From the NCBI GenBank assembly GCA_017307915.1, contig JAFKGG010000365.1:1-64000 (forward strand): a stretch of DNA of 64,000 nucleotides, given 5' to 3'. Positions 43,383 through 52,780 of this stretch are shown in pieces. How positions within the stretch are numbered: the first letter of the stretch is position 1; each line of letters opens with the position of its first letter. This stretch comes from Burkholderiales bacterium. GTDB taxonomy: Bacteria; Pseudomonadota; Gammaproteobacteria; Burkholderiales; Burkholderiaceae_E. The translations under genes and the position numbers were made by a program. Below the pieces are notes generated by a model. The model saw nothing but the letters and a program-made list of their open reading frames with translations, was not told the origin of the DNA and made no database searches.

Positions 43383-43892
43383 TTATCCCGAGGCCTGCGC
43401 GTCGGCCGCCTTCGCATCTGCAGCCTTCGCGTCAGTTGCCTTGGCGTCCATCGCCTTCACCATCAACACCGGCACCGGCGCCGTACGCAACACCTGCTCG
43501 GCCTCGCTGCCCAGCAACGCGCGGTTGAACCCGCGCCGGCCATGCGTACCGATCACGATCAGGTCGGCACCACAGCCGGCGGCATGCTCGACGATCACGT
43601 CCGCGATGCGCTCGCCCAGGCTTTCGCGCAGCGTCGCATCGACCGGCACGCCTTCGGCGGCGGCCGTTTCGCTGGCACGCGTCAGCAGCGCGGTGCCCGC
43701 TTTCAAGATCGCCGGCAGGATGTCGTGCACATACACTTCCGGCCGCTCGAAGCCGCTGATGCGGCGGGTGGGATCGACGACGTGGATCAAGCGCAGCCGG
43801 GCGCCGCATTGCCGCGCCAGCCGCGTCGCTTCAAGCAGAGCGCGTTCCGAAGTCGCACTGCCGTCGATCGGTACGAGGATGTTCGTGTACAT
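43383..43892 (-). CDS. Universal stress protein UspA family
   Basis: A 169-aa single Usp domain starting at MYTNILVPIDGSATSERAL. The ATP-binding motif GTHGRRGFNRALLGSEAEQVL fits G-2x-G-9x-G(S/T), so this is a nucleotide-binding type. The C-terminus adds an unusual Ala-Lys-Asp/Ala tail (repeats of MDAKATDAKAADAKA), probably disordered. Two hairpins (stems at 43911-43933 and 43935-43951) lie between it and the upstream iclR gene and may end that transcript. Role in stress tolerance is inferred from the family only. Confidence 0.92.
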   Translation of the reverse strand: MYTNILVPIDGSATSERALLEATRLARQCGARLRLIHVVDPTRRISGFERPEVYVHDILPAILKAGTALLTRASETAAAEGVPVDATLRESLGERIADVIVEHAAGCGADLIVIGTHGRRGFNRALLGSEAEQVLRTAPVPVLMVKAMDAKATDAKAADAKAADAQASG

Positions 43893-44015
43893 GGGCAACC
43901 CGCAATCGTGGCACCAGCGCGGAGGGCTGGTGCGCCCTTCAGACGGAAGGGGGTTCAACGATACCGATAGCGCTGCCAATGCAGCAGTGTCCGCGAACAG
44001 CTCTCTTGCGCTAGC

Positions 44016-44795
44016 TCAAATACCGTTGCGGCTGTCGTGGCCGGCCGGCTCGTGCCAGGCAAGGCGGTCCTGTATCTGGCGCGCGGCCTGATCGAGCAGC
44101 GTGCGCAACTGTGGTGCACGTTCATCGCCCAACCGCTCGGCGGGCCCGACCAGCGCCAACGCCGCCACGGTGTCGCCTTCGTCGTTGAGCACCGGCACCA
44201 CGGCGGCACCCACGCCGGGTTCCAGTTCGCCGCGCGACAGATAGAAACCCTGCTTGCGCACGCGCGTCAGATAGCCGCGGAACTCGATCCAGCTCTGCCC
44301 CATGCCCTGTTCGGCAATCTCGCGCGCATGCTGGTCGTACAGGCGCAGCAGCCGCGGCCGCGGCAGGCTAGACAGCAGGATCTTCGGCGCACCCGACTGG
44401 AACAGCGGCCGCGGCCGCCCTCGGCCATAGGTCAGCTTCAGCCCCGGCTGCACGCTGGCGCGATAGGTGTCGATCACTTGCATGCGCCCGAAGAACACCG
44501 ACAGCACCGCGTCATAGCCGCTGCTGCGCGCCAGTTCCTCCATCACCGGCATCGCCGCCAGCAGCACCGGATCGCTCTGGCGCAGCTGGTAATCGAGTTC
44601 GATGATGCGCGGCCCCAGCGCATAGCGGCCGACCGACAACTTCTGCAAGAAACCGGCCTCGACCAGTTCCTTCACGTAGCGGTAGCCGGTGGCACGCGCA
44701 TAGCTGAGCGCCTCGTTGATCTCGTCGGGCTGCCAGATCGGCCGGTCGCGCGTGAACAGGCTCAGTACCGCAAACACTCGCGCGGGGCTGCTCAT
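44016..44795 (-). CDS. IclR family transcriptional regulator
   Basis: A 259-aa regulator. The ATG at 44795 follows AAGGAGGAACCCAGGCG, a far better start than the ATG at 44834. N-terminal winged helix: VFAVLSLFTRDRPIWQPDEINEAL, then ATGYRYVKELVEAGFLQKL. The IclR effector domain follows, with YDAVLSVFFGRMQVIDTYRAS and the C-terminal GVGAAVVPVLNDEGDTVAALALVGP. It is divergent from the PhyH-TRAP-hydroxylase unit and a TTTATTG/CAATAAA dyad lies between them, so it likely controls that operon in response to an aromatic or carboxylic inducer. Confidence 0.92.
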   Translation of the reverse strand: MSSPARVFAVLSLFTRDRPIWQPDEINEALSYARATGYRYVKELVEAGFLQKLSVGRYALGPRIIELDYQLRQSDPVLLAAMPVMEELARSSGYDAVLSVFFGRMQVIDTYRASVQPGLKLTYGRGRPRPLFQSGAPKILLSSLPRPRLLRLYDQHAREIAEQGMGQSWIEFRGYLTRVRKQGFYLSRGELEPGVGAAVVPVLNDEGDTVAALALVGPAERLGDERAPQLRTLLDQAARQIQDRLAWHEPAGHDSRNGI

Positions 44796-44886
44796 CGCCT
44801 GGGTTCCTCCTTCGATGCGGATGCGCTTGGGCACCGGCCAAAGACTAGCGTAGTTGACAAAGCGCCGGTTAAGTCATTAAATCCCG

Positions 44887-44908
44887 TTTATTGAGATTTG
44901 ACAATAAA
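44887..44908. promoter_or_regulatory. Candidate IclR operator
   Basis: TTTATTG-N8-CAATAAA is a perfect 7-bp dyad in the AT-rich gap between iclR and the PhyH-like gene. It is the only such symmetric element there, and its position suits control of both promoters. Confidence 0.5.
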
Positions 44909-44982
44909 ACAAATTGGCGTGCAACGTCGCAACGCGCCCGGCAGCGCCGCGCGACAGCCAGCACCCATCAACGGAGGACGAC

Positions 44983-45885
44983 GTGCCGACCCAGTTTCCT
45001 TCCGCCCCGCCCGCCCACGCTTGCGCACCGGCCCTGCACCGCGAGCCGCTGAACCCGATCGACGAAGACCAGATCGCAGCCTACGAACGCGATGGCGTGA
45101 TCTGCCTGCGCGGCATGTTCGATGCGAACTGGTGCTCGCTGCTGCACGACGCCGCGCTGGAAGTGATGGCCTCGGGGGCCGGCCGCGTGCGCGAACCCAA
45201 GCTCGGCGAGGGCGCCGGGCGCTTTTATTCGAACGTCTATCTGTCGGATCTCGACGAGCGCTTTCGCAAGCTGCGCGACGAATCGCCGGCGGCCGCGATC
45301 GCTGCCGCACTGATGCGCGCCGACACGGTGCGTTTCTTCTACGACCAGTTGTTCATCAAGGCACCCGGCACCGCGGCACCCACGCCCTGGCACAACGACT
45401 TGCCGTTCTGGCCGTTCCAGGGCAACGACCTGGTATCGATCTGGATCGCGCTGACGCCGGTCAGCAGGGAAACCAGCGGCGTGCAATACGTGCTCGGCTC
45501 GCACCGGTGGAACAAGATGTTCCGCGCCGTCACGCCCGACTACGATCCGCGCTTCCTCGACGAATCGCTCGAACTGTGTCCGGACTATGGCGCCGGCGAA
45601 GGCACGCCGGCGATGCAGACGATGAGCTGGGACATGCAGCCCGGCGACGTGCTGTGCCATCACCCGCTGACCGTGCATGGCGCGGCCGGCAACCAGTCGG
45701 CCACGCAGATGCGCATCGGCCTGTCGATCCGTTACCTGGGCCGCGACGTGCGCTGGGATCCGCGTCCGCACACGATGTCGCTACGCCATGCCCCTGGTGT
45801 CGCGGTCGGCCAGTTTCCGGCCGACGACGTGGCGCTGCCGCCGGTATGGACGCGCGAACGCGGCCATCTGAGCACCGTGGCCTGA
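44983..45885 (+). CDS. Phytanoyl-CoA dioxygenase (PhyH) family protein
   Basis: A 300-aa Fe(II)/2-oxoglutarate-type oxygenase. GTG at 44983 follows ACGGAGGACGAC. The iron site is TPWHNDLPFWPF (His-x-Asp, ~residue 130), with the distal His in HPLTVHGAAGNQSATQM and the 2-oxoglutarate-binding Arg in MRIGLSIRY. The N-terminal DQIAAYERDGVICLRGMF is typical of PhyH. First gene of a unit with a TRAP carrier and an aromatic hydroxylase. It probably hydroxylates or demethylates the imported compound. Confidence 0.88.
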   Translation: MPTQFPSAPPAHACAPALHREPLNPIDEDQIAAYERDGVICLRGMFDANWCSLLHDAALEVMASGAGRVREPKLGEGAGRFYSNVYLSDLDERFRKLRDESPAAAIAAALMRADTVRFFYDQLFIKAPGTAAPTPWHNDLPFWPFQGNDLVSIWIALTPVSRETSGVQYVLGSHRWNKMFRAVTPDYDPRFLDESLELCPDYGAGEGTPAMQTMSWDMQPGDVLCHHPLTVHGAAGNQSATQMRIGLSIRYLGRDVRWDPRPHTMSLRHAPGVAVGQFPADDVALPPVWTRERGHLSTVA

Positions 45886-45961
45886 GCACGGCCCCGCAAG
45901 TTCTTTGAGCCAACGATTGGCCATTCCCCTTCACTGCGATCCGCTATTCAAGGAGACGACG

Positions 45962-46996
45962 ATGAGTTCAGCGCTTACCACCCGCCGCGGCCTGCTGCTT
46001 TCGGCAATGGCGACGGCCGGCCTGGCGGCGGCCCCTGCCCTGGCGCAAACCGCCAATCCGGTGCGGCTGAAGCTGTCCAGCTTCGAGCCGCCGATGGCCA
46101 ACATCACGTCGAACGTGCTGGTGCCGTTCACCAAGGCAGCCGCGGCGGCGTCCGGCGGCGCGCTGCAGATCGACGTATTCGCCGGCGGCACGCTGGGCCG
46201 CAATCCGACGCAGCAGCTGAAGCTGGTCACCGACGGCATCGCCGACATCGCCTGGATCGTGCTGCCCTATACGCCGGGCCGCTTCGACGACACCGACGTG
46301 GTCGGCCTGCCCTTCGTGGCCAGCAATGCCACCGAGGCCAGCGTCGCGCTGCACCGGCTGTATGCCAACGGCACGCTGGTCGGCTTCGATGGATTGAAGA
46401 TGCTGGCATTGGCGGCCACCCCGCCGGTGGTGATCCATTCGAATCAGCCGGTGCGCCTGCCGACCGATCTGCGCAAGAAGCGCGTACGCGCCTCGGGCGA
46501 TCACCTGACCAAGATCATCGAAGCGCTCGACGGCGCGCCCGTGCAACTGGGCGGCGGCCAGATCGCCGAAGGCCTGTCGCGCGGCGTGGTCGACATGACG
46601 CTGAACAACTGGGGCTTCGTCGGCGACTTCAAGGTCAATGAAGTCACGTCGCAGCACTTCGACATGCCGCTGGGCGCGGTGGCGGTCGGCGTGGTGATGC
46701 GGCGCGATCGCTACGACGCGCTGCCGCCGCCGGTGCGTGCCGCGATCGACAAGGCCAGCGGCGAGGCGCTGGCGCGCAAGGTCGGCGAAGCCTTCGACCG
46801 GCAAGAACGCGAGGTGCGCGAACGCGTGTCGAAGTCGGGCCGCAACACCGTGGTGGCGCCAAGCGCGGCCGAGCTGGCCGAATGGAAGAAAGTCATCCAG
46901 CCGGTGAACGAGGCGTGGCGCACGGCCAAGCCGCGCAACGAACGTACCTTGAAGGCCTTCGTCGGCGAACTCGAGCGCGTGCGCGCCGGCAAGTAA
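45962..46996 (+). CDS. TRAP transporter substrate-binding protein (DctP family), second system
   Basis: A 344-aa periplasmic protein. ATG at 45962 follows AAGGAGACGACG. A Tat-like N-terminus TTRRGLLLSAMATAGLAAAPALAQ has twin Arg. DctP landmarks: KLSSFEPPMANITSNVLVPF, then FAGGTLGRNPTQQLKLVTDGIADIAW and DLRKKRVRASGDHLTKIIEALDG. The anchoring Arg is in KRVRAS. It delivers a carboxylate to the DctQ/DctM pair encoded next. It is distinct in sequence from the system at 40-43 kb. Confidence 0.92.
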   Translation: MSSALTTRRGLLLSAMATAGLAAAPALAQTANPVRLKLSSFEPPMANITSNVLVPFTKAAAAASGGALQIDVFAGGTLGRNPTQQLKLVTDGIADIAWIVLPYTPGRFDDTDVVGLPFVASNATEASVALHRLYANGTLVGFDGLKMLALAATPPVVIHSNQPVRLPTDLRKKRVRASGDHLTKIIEALDGAPVQLGGGQIAEGLSRGVVDMTLNNWGFVGDFKVNEVTSQHFDMPLGAVAVGVVMRRDRYDALPPPVRAAIDKASGEALARKVGEAFDRQEREVRERVSKSGRNTVVAPSAAELAEWKKVIQPVNEAWRTAKPRNERTLKAFVGELERVRAGK

Positions 46997-47006
46997 GGAG
47001 CGTGGC

Positions 47007-47489
47007 GTGAGCACTCTGGACCGACGCGCCCGCCAGTTGGCCCGCTCGCTGGCCGGCGTGGCCGTGACGGGCCTGCTGGTGCTTGCCTTTGCCACCGCGG
47101 CCGACGTGCTGCTGCGCTATGCGTTCGCCATGCCGATCCGCGGTTTCGTCGACGTGGTGTCGCTGGCCGGCGCGGTGCTGCTGGCCGCCTGCCTGCCGCA
47201 TGTGGTGGCAACGCGCGGCAACATCGCCGTCGACTTCCTCGGCCGGCGCATCGGCCCGCGCGCCCAATACTGGCTCGACGTCTTCGGCGCCTTCGCGGTG
47301 TTCGTGTTCTTTGCCCTGATGGCCTGGCAATACCTGCGCTACACGATCGACATGAAAAGCACCGGCGAAGTGATGGCGATTCTGCGCTGGCCGGTATGGC
47401 CGTGGTGGGCCGCGGTGACGCTGTTCGTCTTCATCACGGCGCTGGTTGCGCTGGCCACGCTCACGCACCGCGAGGAAGCCAGCGCATGA
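47007..47489 (+). CDS. TRAP transporter small permease (DctQ family), second system
   Basis: A 160-aa protein starting with GTG behind AAGGAGCGTG. Four hydrophobic helices: AVTGLLVLAFATAADVLLRY, then GFVDVVSLAGAVLLAACLP with TRGNIAVDFLG. Its last codons overlap the ATG of dctM (ATGA), so translation is coupled. Confidence 0.9.
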   Translation: MSTLDRRARQLARSLAGVAVTGLLVLAFATAADVLLRYAFAMPIRGFVDVVSLAGAVLLAACLPHVVATRGNIAVDFLGRRIGPRAQYWLDVFGAFAVFVFFALMAWQYLRYTIDMKSTGEVMAILRWPVWPWWAAVTLFVFITALVALATLTHREEASA

Positions 47490-48790
47490 ACGACCCGGTG
47501 ATGTTGACGCTGCTGGGTCTGGCCGCGACCTTCGCACTGATCCTGCTGCACGTGCCGGTAGGCGTAGCAATGGGCCTGGCCGGCGTGGTCGGCTTCGGCC
47601 TGCTGGCTGGGTTCGAGCCGGCGTTCGCGATGATCGCCTCCGAAACCGCCAACAATCTGACCTCGCTGGAGTTGGCCACCATCCCGCTATTCGTGCTGAT
47701 GGGTGGGTTCGCCAGCGTCGCCGGCTTGTCCGAAGACCTGTATCGGCTTGCCTATGCGCTGATCGGCCATCGGCGCGGCGGTCTGGCGATGGCCACCGTC
47801 ACCGGCTGCGCCGGCTTCGGCGCGGTGTGCGGCAGCTCGGTAGCCACCGCCGCCACCTTCGGCCGCGCCGCGCTGCCGTCGATGCTGTCGCGCCGCTACG
47901 ATGCCGGCTTTGCCGCTGGCACCGTGGCCGCCGGCGGCACGCTCGGCGCGCTGATTCCACCGTCGTCGATCATGGTGATCTATGCGGTGCTGGCGCAGCA
48001 GTTGATCATCAGCCTGTACATGGCCGCATTGGTGCCGGCGCTGATCGCCGTGTGCCTGCACATGATCACGATCTCGGCCTATACGCGGCTGCGCCCCGGC
48101 GATGCGCCGGTGGGCGCGCGCGCCAGCGCCGCCGAACGCTGGCAGGCGGTGCGGCAGAGCTGGCAGGTGATCGTGCTGGCGCTGCTGGTGGTGGGCGGCA
48201 TGGCCGCCGGCGTGTTCACCGCCACCGAGAGCGCCGCCGTCGGCGCCGTACTGGCGTTCCTGTTCGCATGGCGGCGCGGCGCGTTGACGCTCGACGGCAT
48301 GAAAGCGGTGATGACCAGCACCGCATCGACCACGGCGATGATCTACGTGCTGATCATCGGTGCCTCGCTGTTCGGCTACTTCGCGACGGTGACGCAGGCG
48401 CCGCAGGCGCTGGTCGCGGCGGTCGAAGCCTCGGGCATGCCGGTGTGGGCGGCGCTGATCGTGCTGATGTTCATGTTCATCATCGCCGGTGCGTTCTTCG
48501 ACGAGCTGGCCGCGATGGTGGTGACGATGCCGTTCGTGCTGCCGCTGGTGCTCAGTTGGGGTTTCGATCCGATCTGGTGGGGCATCATCAACGTGGTGAT
48601 CATCGAGCTCGGCATGCTGATCCCGCCGCTGGGCATGAACGTGTTCGTGGTCAAGGGCGTGGCGCCGCAGATTCCGCTGCCCGACATCTATCGCGGCGTG
48701 ATGCCCTACGTCGTGTCCAATCTGATCCGCCTGGCAGTGCTGCTGTCGTTTCCGGCGCTGACGCTGTGGCTGCCTACGATTCTGAAGTGA
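47486..48790 (+). CDS. TRAP transporter large permease (DctM family), second system
   Basis: A 434-aa membrane protein from MNDPVMLTLLGLAATFALI; longer upstream readings are not supported. Landmarks: LATIPLFVLMGGFASVAGL, CAGFGAVCGSSVATAATFGRAALP and GGTLGALIPPSSIMVIYAV. The C-terminal half has ELGMLIPPLGMNVFVVKG. It completes the second TRAP carrier and is followed 7 bp later by the hydroxylase gene. Confidence 0.93.
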   Translation: MNDPVMLTLLGLAATFALILLHVPVGVAMGLAGVVGFGLLAGFEPAFAMIASETANNLTSLELATIPLFVLMGGFASVAGLSEDLYRLAYALIGHRRGGLAMATVTGCAGFGAVCGSSVATAATFGRAALPSMLSRRYDAGFAAGTVAAGGTLGALIPPSSIMVIYAVLAQQLIISLYMAALVPALIAVCLHMITISAYTRLRPGDAPVGARASAAERWQAVRQSWQVIVLALLVVGGMAAGVFTATESAAVGAVLAFLFAWRRGALTLDGMKAVMTSTASTTAMIYVLIIGASLFGYFATVTQAPQALVAAVEASGMPVWAALIVLMFMFIIAGAFFDELAAMVVTMPFVLPLVLSWGFDPIWWGIINVVIIELGMLIPPLGMNVFVVKGVAPQIPLPDIYRGVMPYVVSNLIRLAVLLSFPALTLWLPTILK

Positions 48791-48797
48791 TGCACCG

Positions 48798-50330
48798 ATG
48801 ACTGAACGTCACTCCCCCTTGCGCGCCACCGGCGCCGATACCGTCCATGACGTGGCCCTGGTCGGCTGCGGCCCGACCGGCGCCACGCTGGCCAACCTGC
48901 TGGCGCTGCGCGGCCTGCAAGTGCTGGTGCTCGAACGCGAAGCCGACATCTATCGGCTGCCGCGCGCCATCCACTTCGATGGCGAAAGCATGCGCGTATT
49001 CCAGACCGTCGGCATCGCCGACCTGATGGCGCCGCAATTGATCGTGTCGCCCGGCATGCGTTTTCTGGGCGTCGACGGCAGCGTTCTGATCGACTGGCAG
49101 CGGCCCACCGACGTGGGGCCGCAAGGCTGGCACCCCAGCTATCGCTTCCACCAGCCGTCGCTGGAACACACGCTGCGCGAGCAGTTGGCGCAGCACGCCA
49201 ACGTGACGCTGCGGCTGCGCCATGAAGTGTTCGCGCTCGACGAGCACGCCGATCACGTCGCCATCCGCTACGAAGACACGGCCAGCGGCAGGCTGCACGC
49301 CACCGCGGCGCGCTACGTCGTCGGTTGCGACGGTGCGCGCTCGCTGGTGCGGCGACTGATGGGCACCGAGCTGGAAGACCTGCGCTCGCACGAACGCTGG
49401 CTGGTGGTCGACGTATTGCTGAAGAACGATCGCCCCGACCTCGGCGATCACAGCATCCAGTATTGCGACCCGCGGCGCCCGGCCACCTACGTGCGCGGCG
49501 TCGGCACGCGCCGGCGCTGGGAACTGATGCTGATGCCGCACGACGATCTGAACACGATCACGCGGCCTGAATCGGTCTGGGCGCTGCTCGCGCCGTGGTT
49601 GTCGCCCGACGAAGCCGAGCTGGAACGACCCGCCGTCTACACCTTCCATTCGGTGGTGGCGCGCGGCTGGCGCCGCGGCCGGCTGATGATCGCCGGCGAC
49701 GCCGCGCACCAAACGCCGCCGTTCATGGGCCAGGGCATGTGTGCCGGCATCCGCGACGCCGCCAACCTGGCGTGGAAACTGGCCGACGTGCTGCAAGGCG
49801 TCGCGCCCGACAGCCTGCTCGACACCTATGAGTCGGAACGATCGCCGCACGTGCGCGAGTTCATCGAAGCAGCGGTGCGCTTCGGCCGCGTGATCCAGAC
49901 CACCGACCCCGAGGAGGCGCGGCGGCGCGATGCCGAGATGTCGGCCAATCCGCAGATCTTCGTCACGCCGCAGCCGCCCTTGGGGCCGGGCACGCATGAC
50001 GGCGGTGAGTTCGGCGGGCGCGTCGGCGAGCAGCCGCGGCTGGGCGATGGCAAGCGGCTGGACGATGCCATCGGCTATCGGTATGCGCTGCTGGTCGCTC
50101 CTGCGCTGGCCGGCGCGGCGACAGAGGCGATGCGCGCTGCTGCGATCGACGCCGAGCGGCTGGCCATCGTCATCGCCGACAGCGAGCCGGCGCAGCGCTG
50201 GCTTGCTGCCTTGAACGCACAGGCGGTGCTGCTACGGCCGGATCGCTACGTGGCCGGTGTCGCATCGCAAGCAGCAGAGATCGCGCGATTGCTTCGCTCG
50301 CCCTGCTCGAGCTGGGCATGGCCGCGTTGA
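48798..50330 (+). CDS. FAD-dependent aromatic hydroxylase (MhpA/3-HPP hydroxylase-like)
   Basis: A 510-aa class A flavoprotein monooxygenase. The dinucleotide loop is VALVGCGPTGATLANLLAL, ending in LEREADIYRLPRAIHFDGE. The DG motif is YVVGCDGARSLVRR and the GD motif GRLMIAGDAAHQTPPFMGQ with MCAGIRDAANLAWKLADV. The C-terminal thioredoxin-like domain covers ~400-510. Family members hydroxylate phenolic acids such as 3-(3-hydroxyphenyl)propionate. Last gene of the IclR-associated unit, which points to uptake and ring hydroxylation of an aromatic acid. Confidence 0.92.
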   Translation: MTERHSPLRATGADTVHDVALVGCGPTGATLANLLALRGLQVLVLEREADIYRLPRAIHFDGESMRVFQTVGIADLMAPQLIVSPGMRFLGVDGSVLIDWQRPTDVGPQGWHPSYRFHQPSLEHTLREQLAQHANVTLRLRHEVFALDEHADHVAIRYEDTASGRLHATAARYVVGCDGARSLVRRLMGTELEDLRSHERWLVVDVLLKNDRPDLGDHSIQYCDPRRPATYVRGVGTRRRWELMLMPHDDLNTITRPESVWALLAPWLSPDEAELERPAVYTFHSVVARGWRRGRLMIAGDAAHQTPPFMGQGMCAGIRDAANLAWKLADVLQGVAPDSLLDTYESERSPHVREFIEAAVRFGRVIQTTDPEEARRRDAEMSANPQIFVTPQPPLGPGTHDGGEFGGRVGEQPRLGDGKRLDDAIGYRYALLVAPALAGAATEAMRAAAIDAERLAIVIADSEPAQRWLAALNAQAVLLRPDRYVAGVASQAAEIARLLRSPCSSWAWPR

Positions 50331-50359
50331 GAATCGGGCGCCGCAAGCGGTCTTGATGC

Positions 50360-51559
50360 TTATCGAGCGGGAGCGCTCTGCAGCGCTTCGCCGCTGCGCT
50401 CCGCCGGCAGCCAGCCGACTGCCAGCGCGGTGCAACCGGCGATGACGGCCATCAGCCCGAGCAGGAACGCGAAACCGCCCGACTTCACCAGCGGGCCCAG
50501 CGCCCACACGGCCACCGAACTGAGCCCGAAGGCCACGGTAAGCCGCATGCCGGCCACGCGCGAGCGCAGCCGATCGTCGACGTAGCGCACGATCATCGCA
50601 TCAGTGAACGGAATCGCACCGAACAGCAGCGTCATCTCCAGCAGCAGCAGCGCATAGAGCAACCAGCCGTGCGCGTGCATGGCCGCCAGCAGCACCGGGA
50701 TCTGCGTCAGCACGATGACCAGGTACAAGCGCTTGAGCGAGAAGCGGTCGATCAGCTTGCCGACGACCAGCTGCGCGAACGACGCAATCACATAGATCAG
50801 CGCCAACAGCGTGCCCAGCAGCGCGGGATCGTTCACCACCGCCTGCATCCGTTCGGCCAGCAACTGGCCATTGCCGTTGGTGCTGAAGTTGAACAGCAGG
50901 CTGCCGCTGGCGGCGGCGGCCGTCATTGCCACGAAGGCGCGCGCCAACATGGCCGGCGACAACTGCACCGCCGCCTTGGTCGGGCGCTTCGACGGCGGTT
51001 CGGTTTCGCGCGGTGCGTAGCGCATGAACAGCAAGCCGGCCACGATCGAGATGATCGCAGGCACCACGAACGCGGTGCGCCAGCCGGCGGCCTGCACCAG
51101 CACGCCGGTCAGCACGGCCGCGGCGGCGACGCCCAGGTTGCCGGCCAGGCCGTTGACGCCGATCGTCCAGCCGGGGCGCGCCGCGCCCTGCACGATCATC
51201 GGGATGCCCACCGGGTGATAGATCGCCGCGAACGCACCCAGTAGCGTCAGCGCGATGGCGAGCTGCCACGGGCCGGTGGCGCAGGCCGCCAGCAGCGCGG
51301 CAGCGGCGATGCCGAAGAAGAAGATCAGCATCATGCTGCGGCGGCCCCACAAATCGCCCAGGCGCCCGGCCGGCAAGGCGCCGATGCCGAACAGGAAGAA
51401 CGCGCCCACGCCATAGGGCATCAGGTCTTCCCAGCGCTGCACGCCGAAGTCGGCGGCGATGGCGCCCACCGCCGTGGCGAAGACGAGCAGGAACAGATGG
51501 TCCAGCGCATGGGCGATGTTCAGCAGCAATGCGGTAGGGCGTGAAACGGCGTGTGTCAT
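50360..51559 (-). CDS. Major facilitator superfamily transporter
   Basis: A 399-aa MFS protein with twelve predicted helices. The start is at MTHAVSRPTALLLNIAH (51559); a longer reading to 51898 would overlap the AraC gene antisense and looks non-coding. The loop motif between helices 2 and 3 is GRLGDLWGRRSMM. The central loop is RETEPPSKRPTK. Divergent from an AraC regulator with 176 bp between starts, so the transporter is the probable target. The substrate is unknown; the fold fits efflux or uptake. Confidence 0.9.
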   Translation of the reverse strand: MTHAVSRPTALLLNIAHALDHLFLLVFATAVGAIAADFGVQRWEDLMPYGVGAFFLFGIGALPAGRLGDLWGRRSMMLIFFFGIAAAALLAACATGPWQLAIALTLLGAFAAIYHPVGIPMIVQGAARPGWTIGVNGLAGNLGVAAAAVLTGVLVQAAGWRTAFVVPAIISIVAGLLFMRYAPRETEPPSKRPTKAAVQLSPAMLARAFVAMTAAAASGSLLFNFSTNGNGQLLAERMQAVVNDPALLGTLLALIYVIASFAQLVVGKLIDRFSLKRLYLVIVLTQIPVLLAAMHAHGWLLYALLLLEMTLLFGAIPFTDAMIVRYVDDRLRSRVAGMRLTVAFGLSSVAVWALGPLVKSGGFAFLLGLMAVIAGCTALAVGWLPAERSGEALQSAPAR

Positions 51560-51735
51560 GGGGTGCCGGGGCGATGAGAAAACGTGATGAATGGCCGGGG
51601 ATGATCGGGCGTCGAAAGCAACCGTGATGCCGGCAAGCGCGGCGGCAACGGGGCCATGGCGACGCTGTGCCAATGATGCCGCCGCCCGGTCCGGCTGTCT
51701 CGCGCTAAACTGCCAGAAATCGTCGCGAAACTGCC

Positions 51736-52635
51736 ATGACTCGTGCAGCCCACCGTATCGGCGCCATGCCCGCGTCCAGCCCGGCCGCCCGCGCCCGCCG
51801 CCGCGCGGATGCCGGCGCCTCACCCGAGGCCCGCGCCGCGCGCTCGACCAACGCCAACGACTACCAGCACGTGCCGCGGCCGGTGGCAGCCATGCCAAAG
51901 GCCTTCCCTGACCGGGCCAGCACCGGCTGGCATTCGCATCGGCGCGCGCAGTTGCTGTTCTCGCTGACCGGCGCGATGGCCGTCGACACGACCGACCGGC
52001 GCTGGCTGATCCCGCCGCGCCGCGCCTTGTGGGTACCGCCCGGCCTGCCGCATTCGGTGACGATGCGCGGCCGCGTCGACATGCGCACGCTGTACGTCGA
52101 GCCCGGCAGCGGCGTCGATCTGCCGTCGAGCTGCGTGGCGCTCGAGATCACGCCATTGGCGCAGGAGCTGATCATCCGCGCCACCGAAGCACCGCTGCTG
52201 TATGAGGAACACAGCATCGACGGCCTGGTGATGCGTCTGCTGCTGGCCGAAGTCGCACGGCTGCCGACGCTGCCGCTGTGGCTGCCGCTGCCGCGGCGCG
52301 CAGCGCTGGCGCAACTGTGCGAAGCATTGCTTACCGCACCCGATATCGGTGCCGCCGCCGCGCCGCTGGCGCAATCGCTGGGTATCAGCGAACGCAGCTT
52401 CGCACGCTGGTTCATCAGCGAGACCGGGCTCACCTTCGGACAATGGAAGCAGCGTGCCTGCGTGCTGGCCGCACTCGACCGACTGAGCGCCGGCGCGGCG
52501 GTGGCGCGAGTCGCGCTCGACCTCGGCTATGACAGCCCGAGCGCGTTCACCGCGATGTTTCGCAAGACGCTGGGCATCAGTCCACGCGAACTAGGTCGCG
52601 CCAAGCCGCGCACGCCGATCGTGGCGCACGGCTAA
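51736..52635 (+). CDS. AraC family transcriptional regulator
   Basis: Up to 299 aa. The first ~50 residues are Ala/Arg-rich and may not be translated; M53 (MPKAFPDRASTGWHSHRR) is another possible start. N-terminal cupin-type sensor domain: WHSHRRAQLLFSLTGAMAV, then PPRRALWVPPGLPHSV. C-terminal double helix-turn-helix: LAQSLGISERSFARWFISETG, then VARVALDLGYDSPSAFTAMFR and ISPREL. It probably regulates the divergent MFS gene. The stop codon lies in the first of three 15-bp tandem repeats. Confidence 0.9.
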   Translation: MTRAAHRIGAMPASSPAARARRRADAGASPEARAARSTNANDYQHVPRPVAAMPKAFPDRASTGWHSHRRAQLLFSLTGAMAVDTTDRRWLIPPRRALWVPPGLPHSVTMRGRVDMRTLYVEPGSGVDLPSSCVALEITPLAQELIIRATEAPLLYEEHSIDGLVMRLLLAEVARLPTLPLWLPLPRRAALAQLCEALLTAPDIGAAAAPLAQSLGISERSFARWFISETGLTFGQWKQRACVLAALDRLSAGAAVARVALDLGYDSPSAFTAMFRKTLGISPRELGRAKPRTPIVAHG

Positions 52636-52665
52636 GTGGCGCACGGCTGAGTGGCGCACGGCTGA
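52621..52665 (+). repeat. Three 15-bp tandem repeats carrying successive stop codons
   Basis: GTGGCGCACGGCT is repeated three times with endings AA, GA and GA. The first copy is the last four codons plus stop of the AraC gene, and copies two and three repeat the Val-Ala-His-Gly-stop in frame. A weaker fourth copy follows. The arrangement reflects local duplication. Confidence 0.9.
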
Positions 52666-52780
52666 CGCGACGCACGACTGATGCGCACGCGGCACAGCTA
52701 ACGCCGCGTGGTGCAAAGCGCGTGCCTGCACGGCGTGCTGCGGGCGCCCCCCACGTGCAGCGCGACCGCAGCTTCACCCA

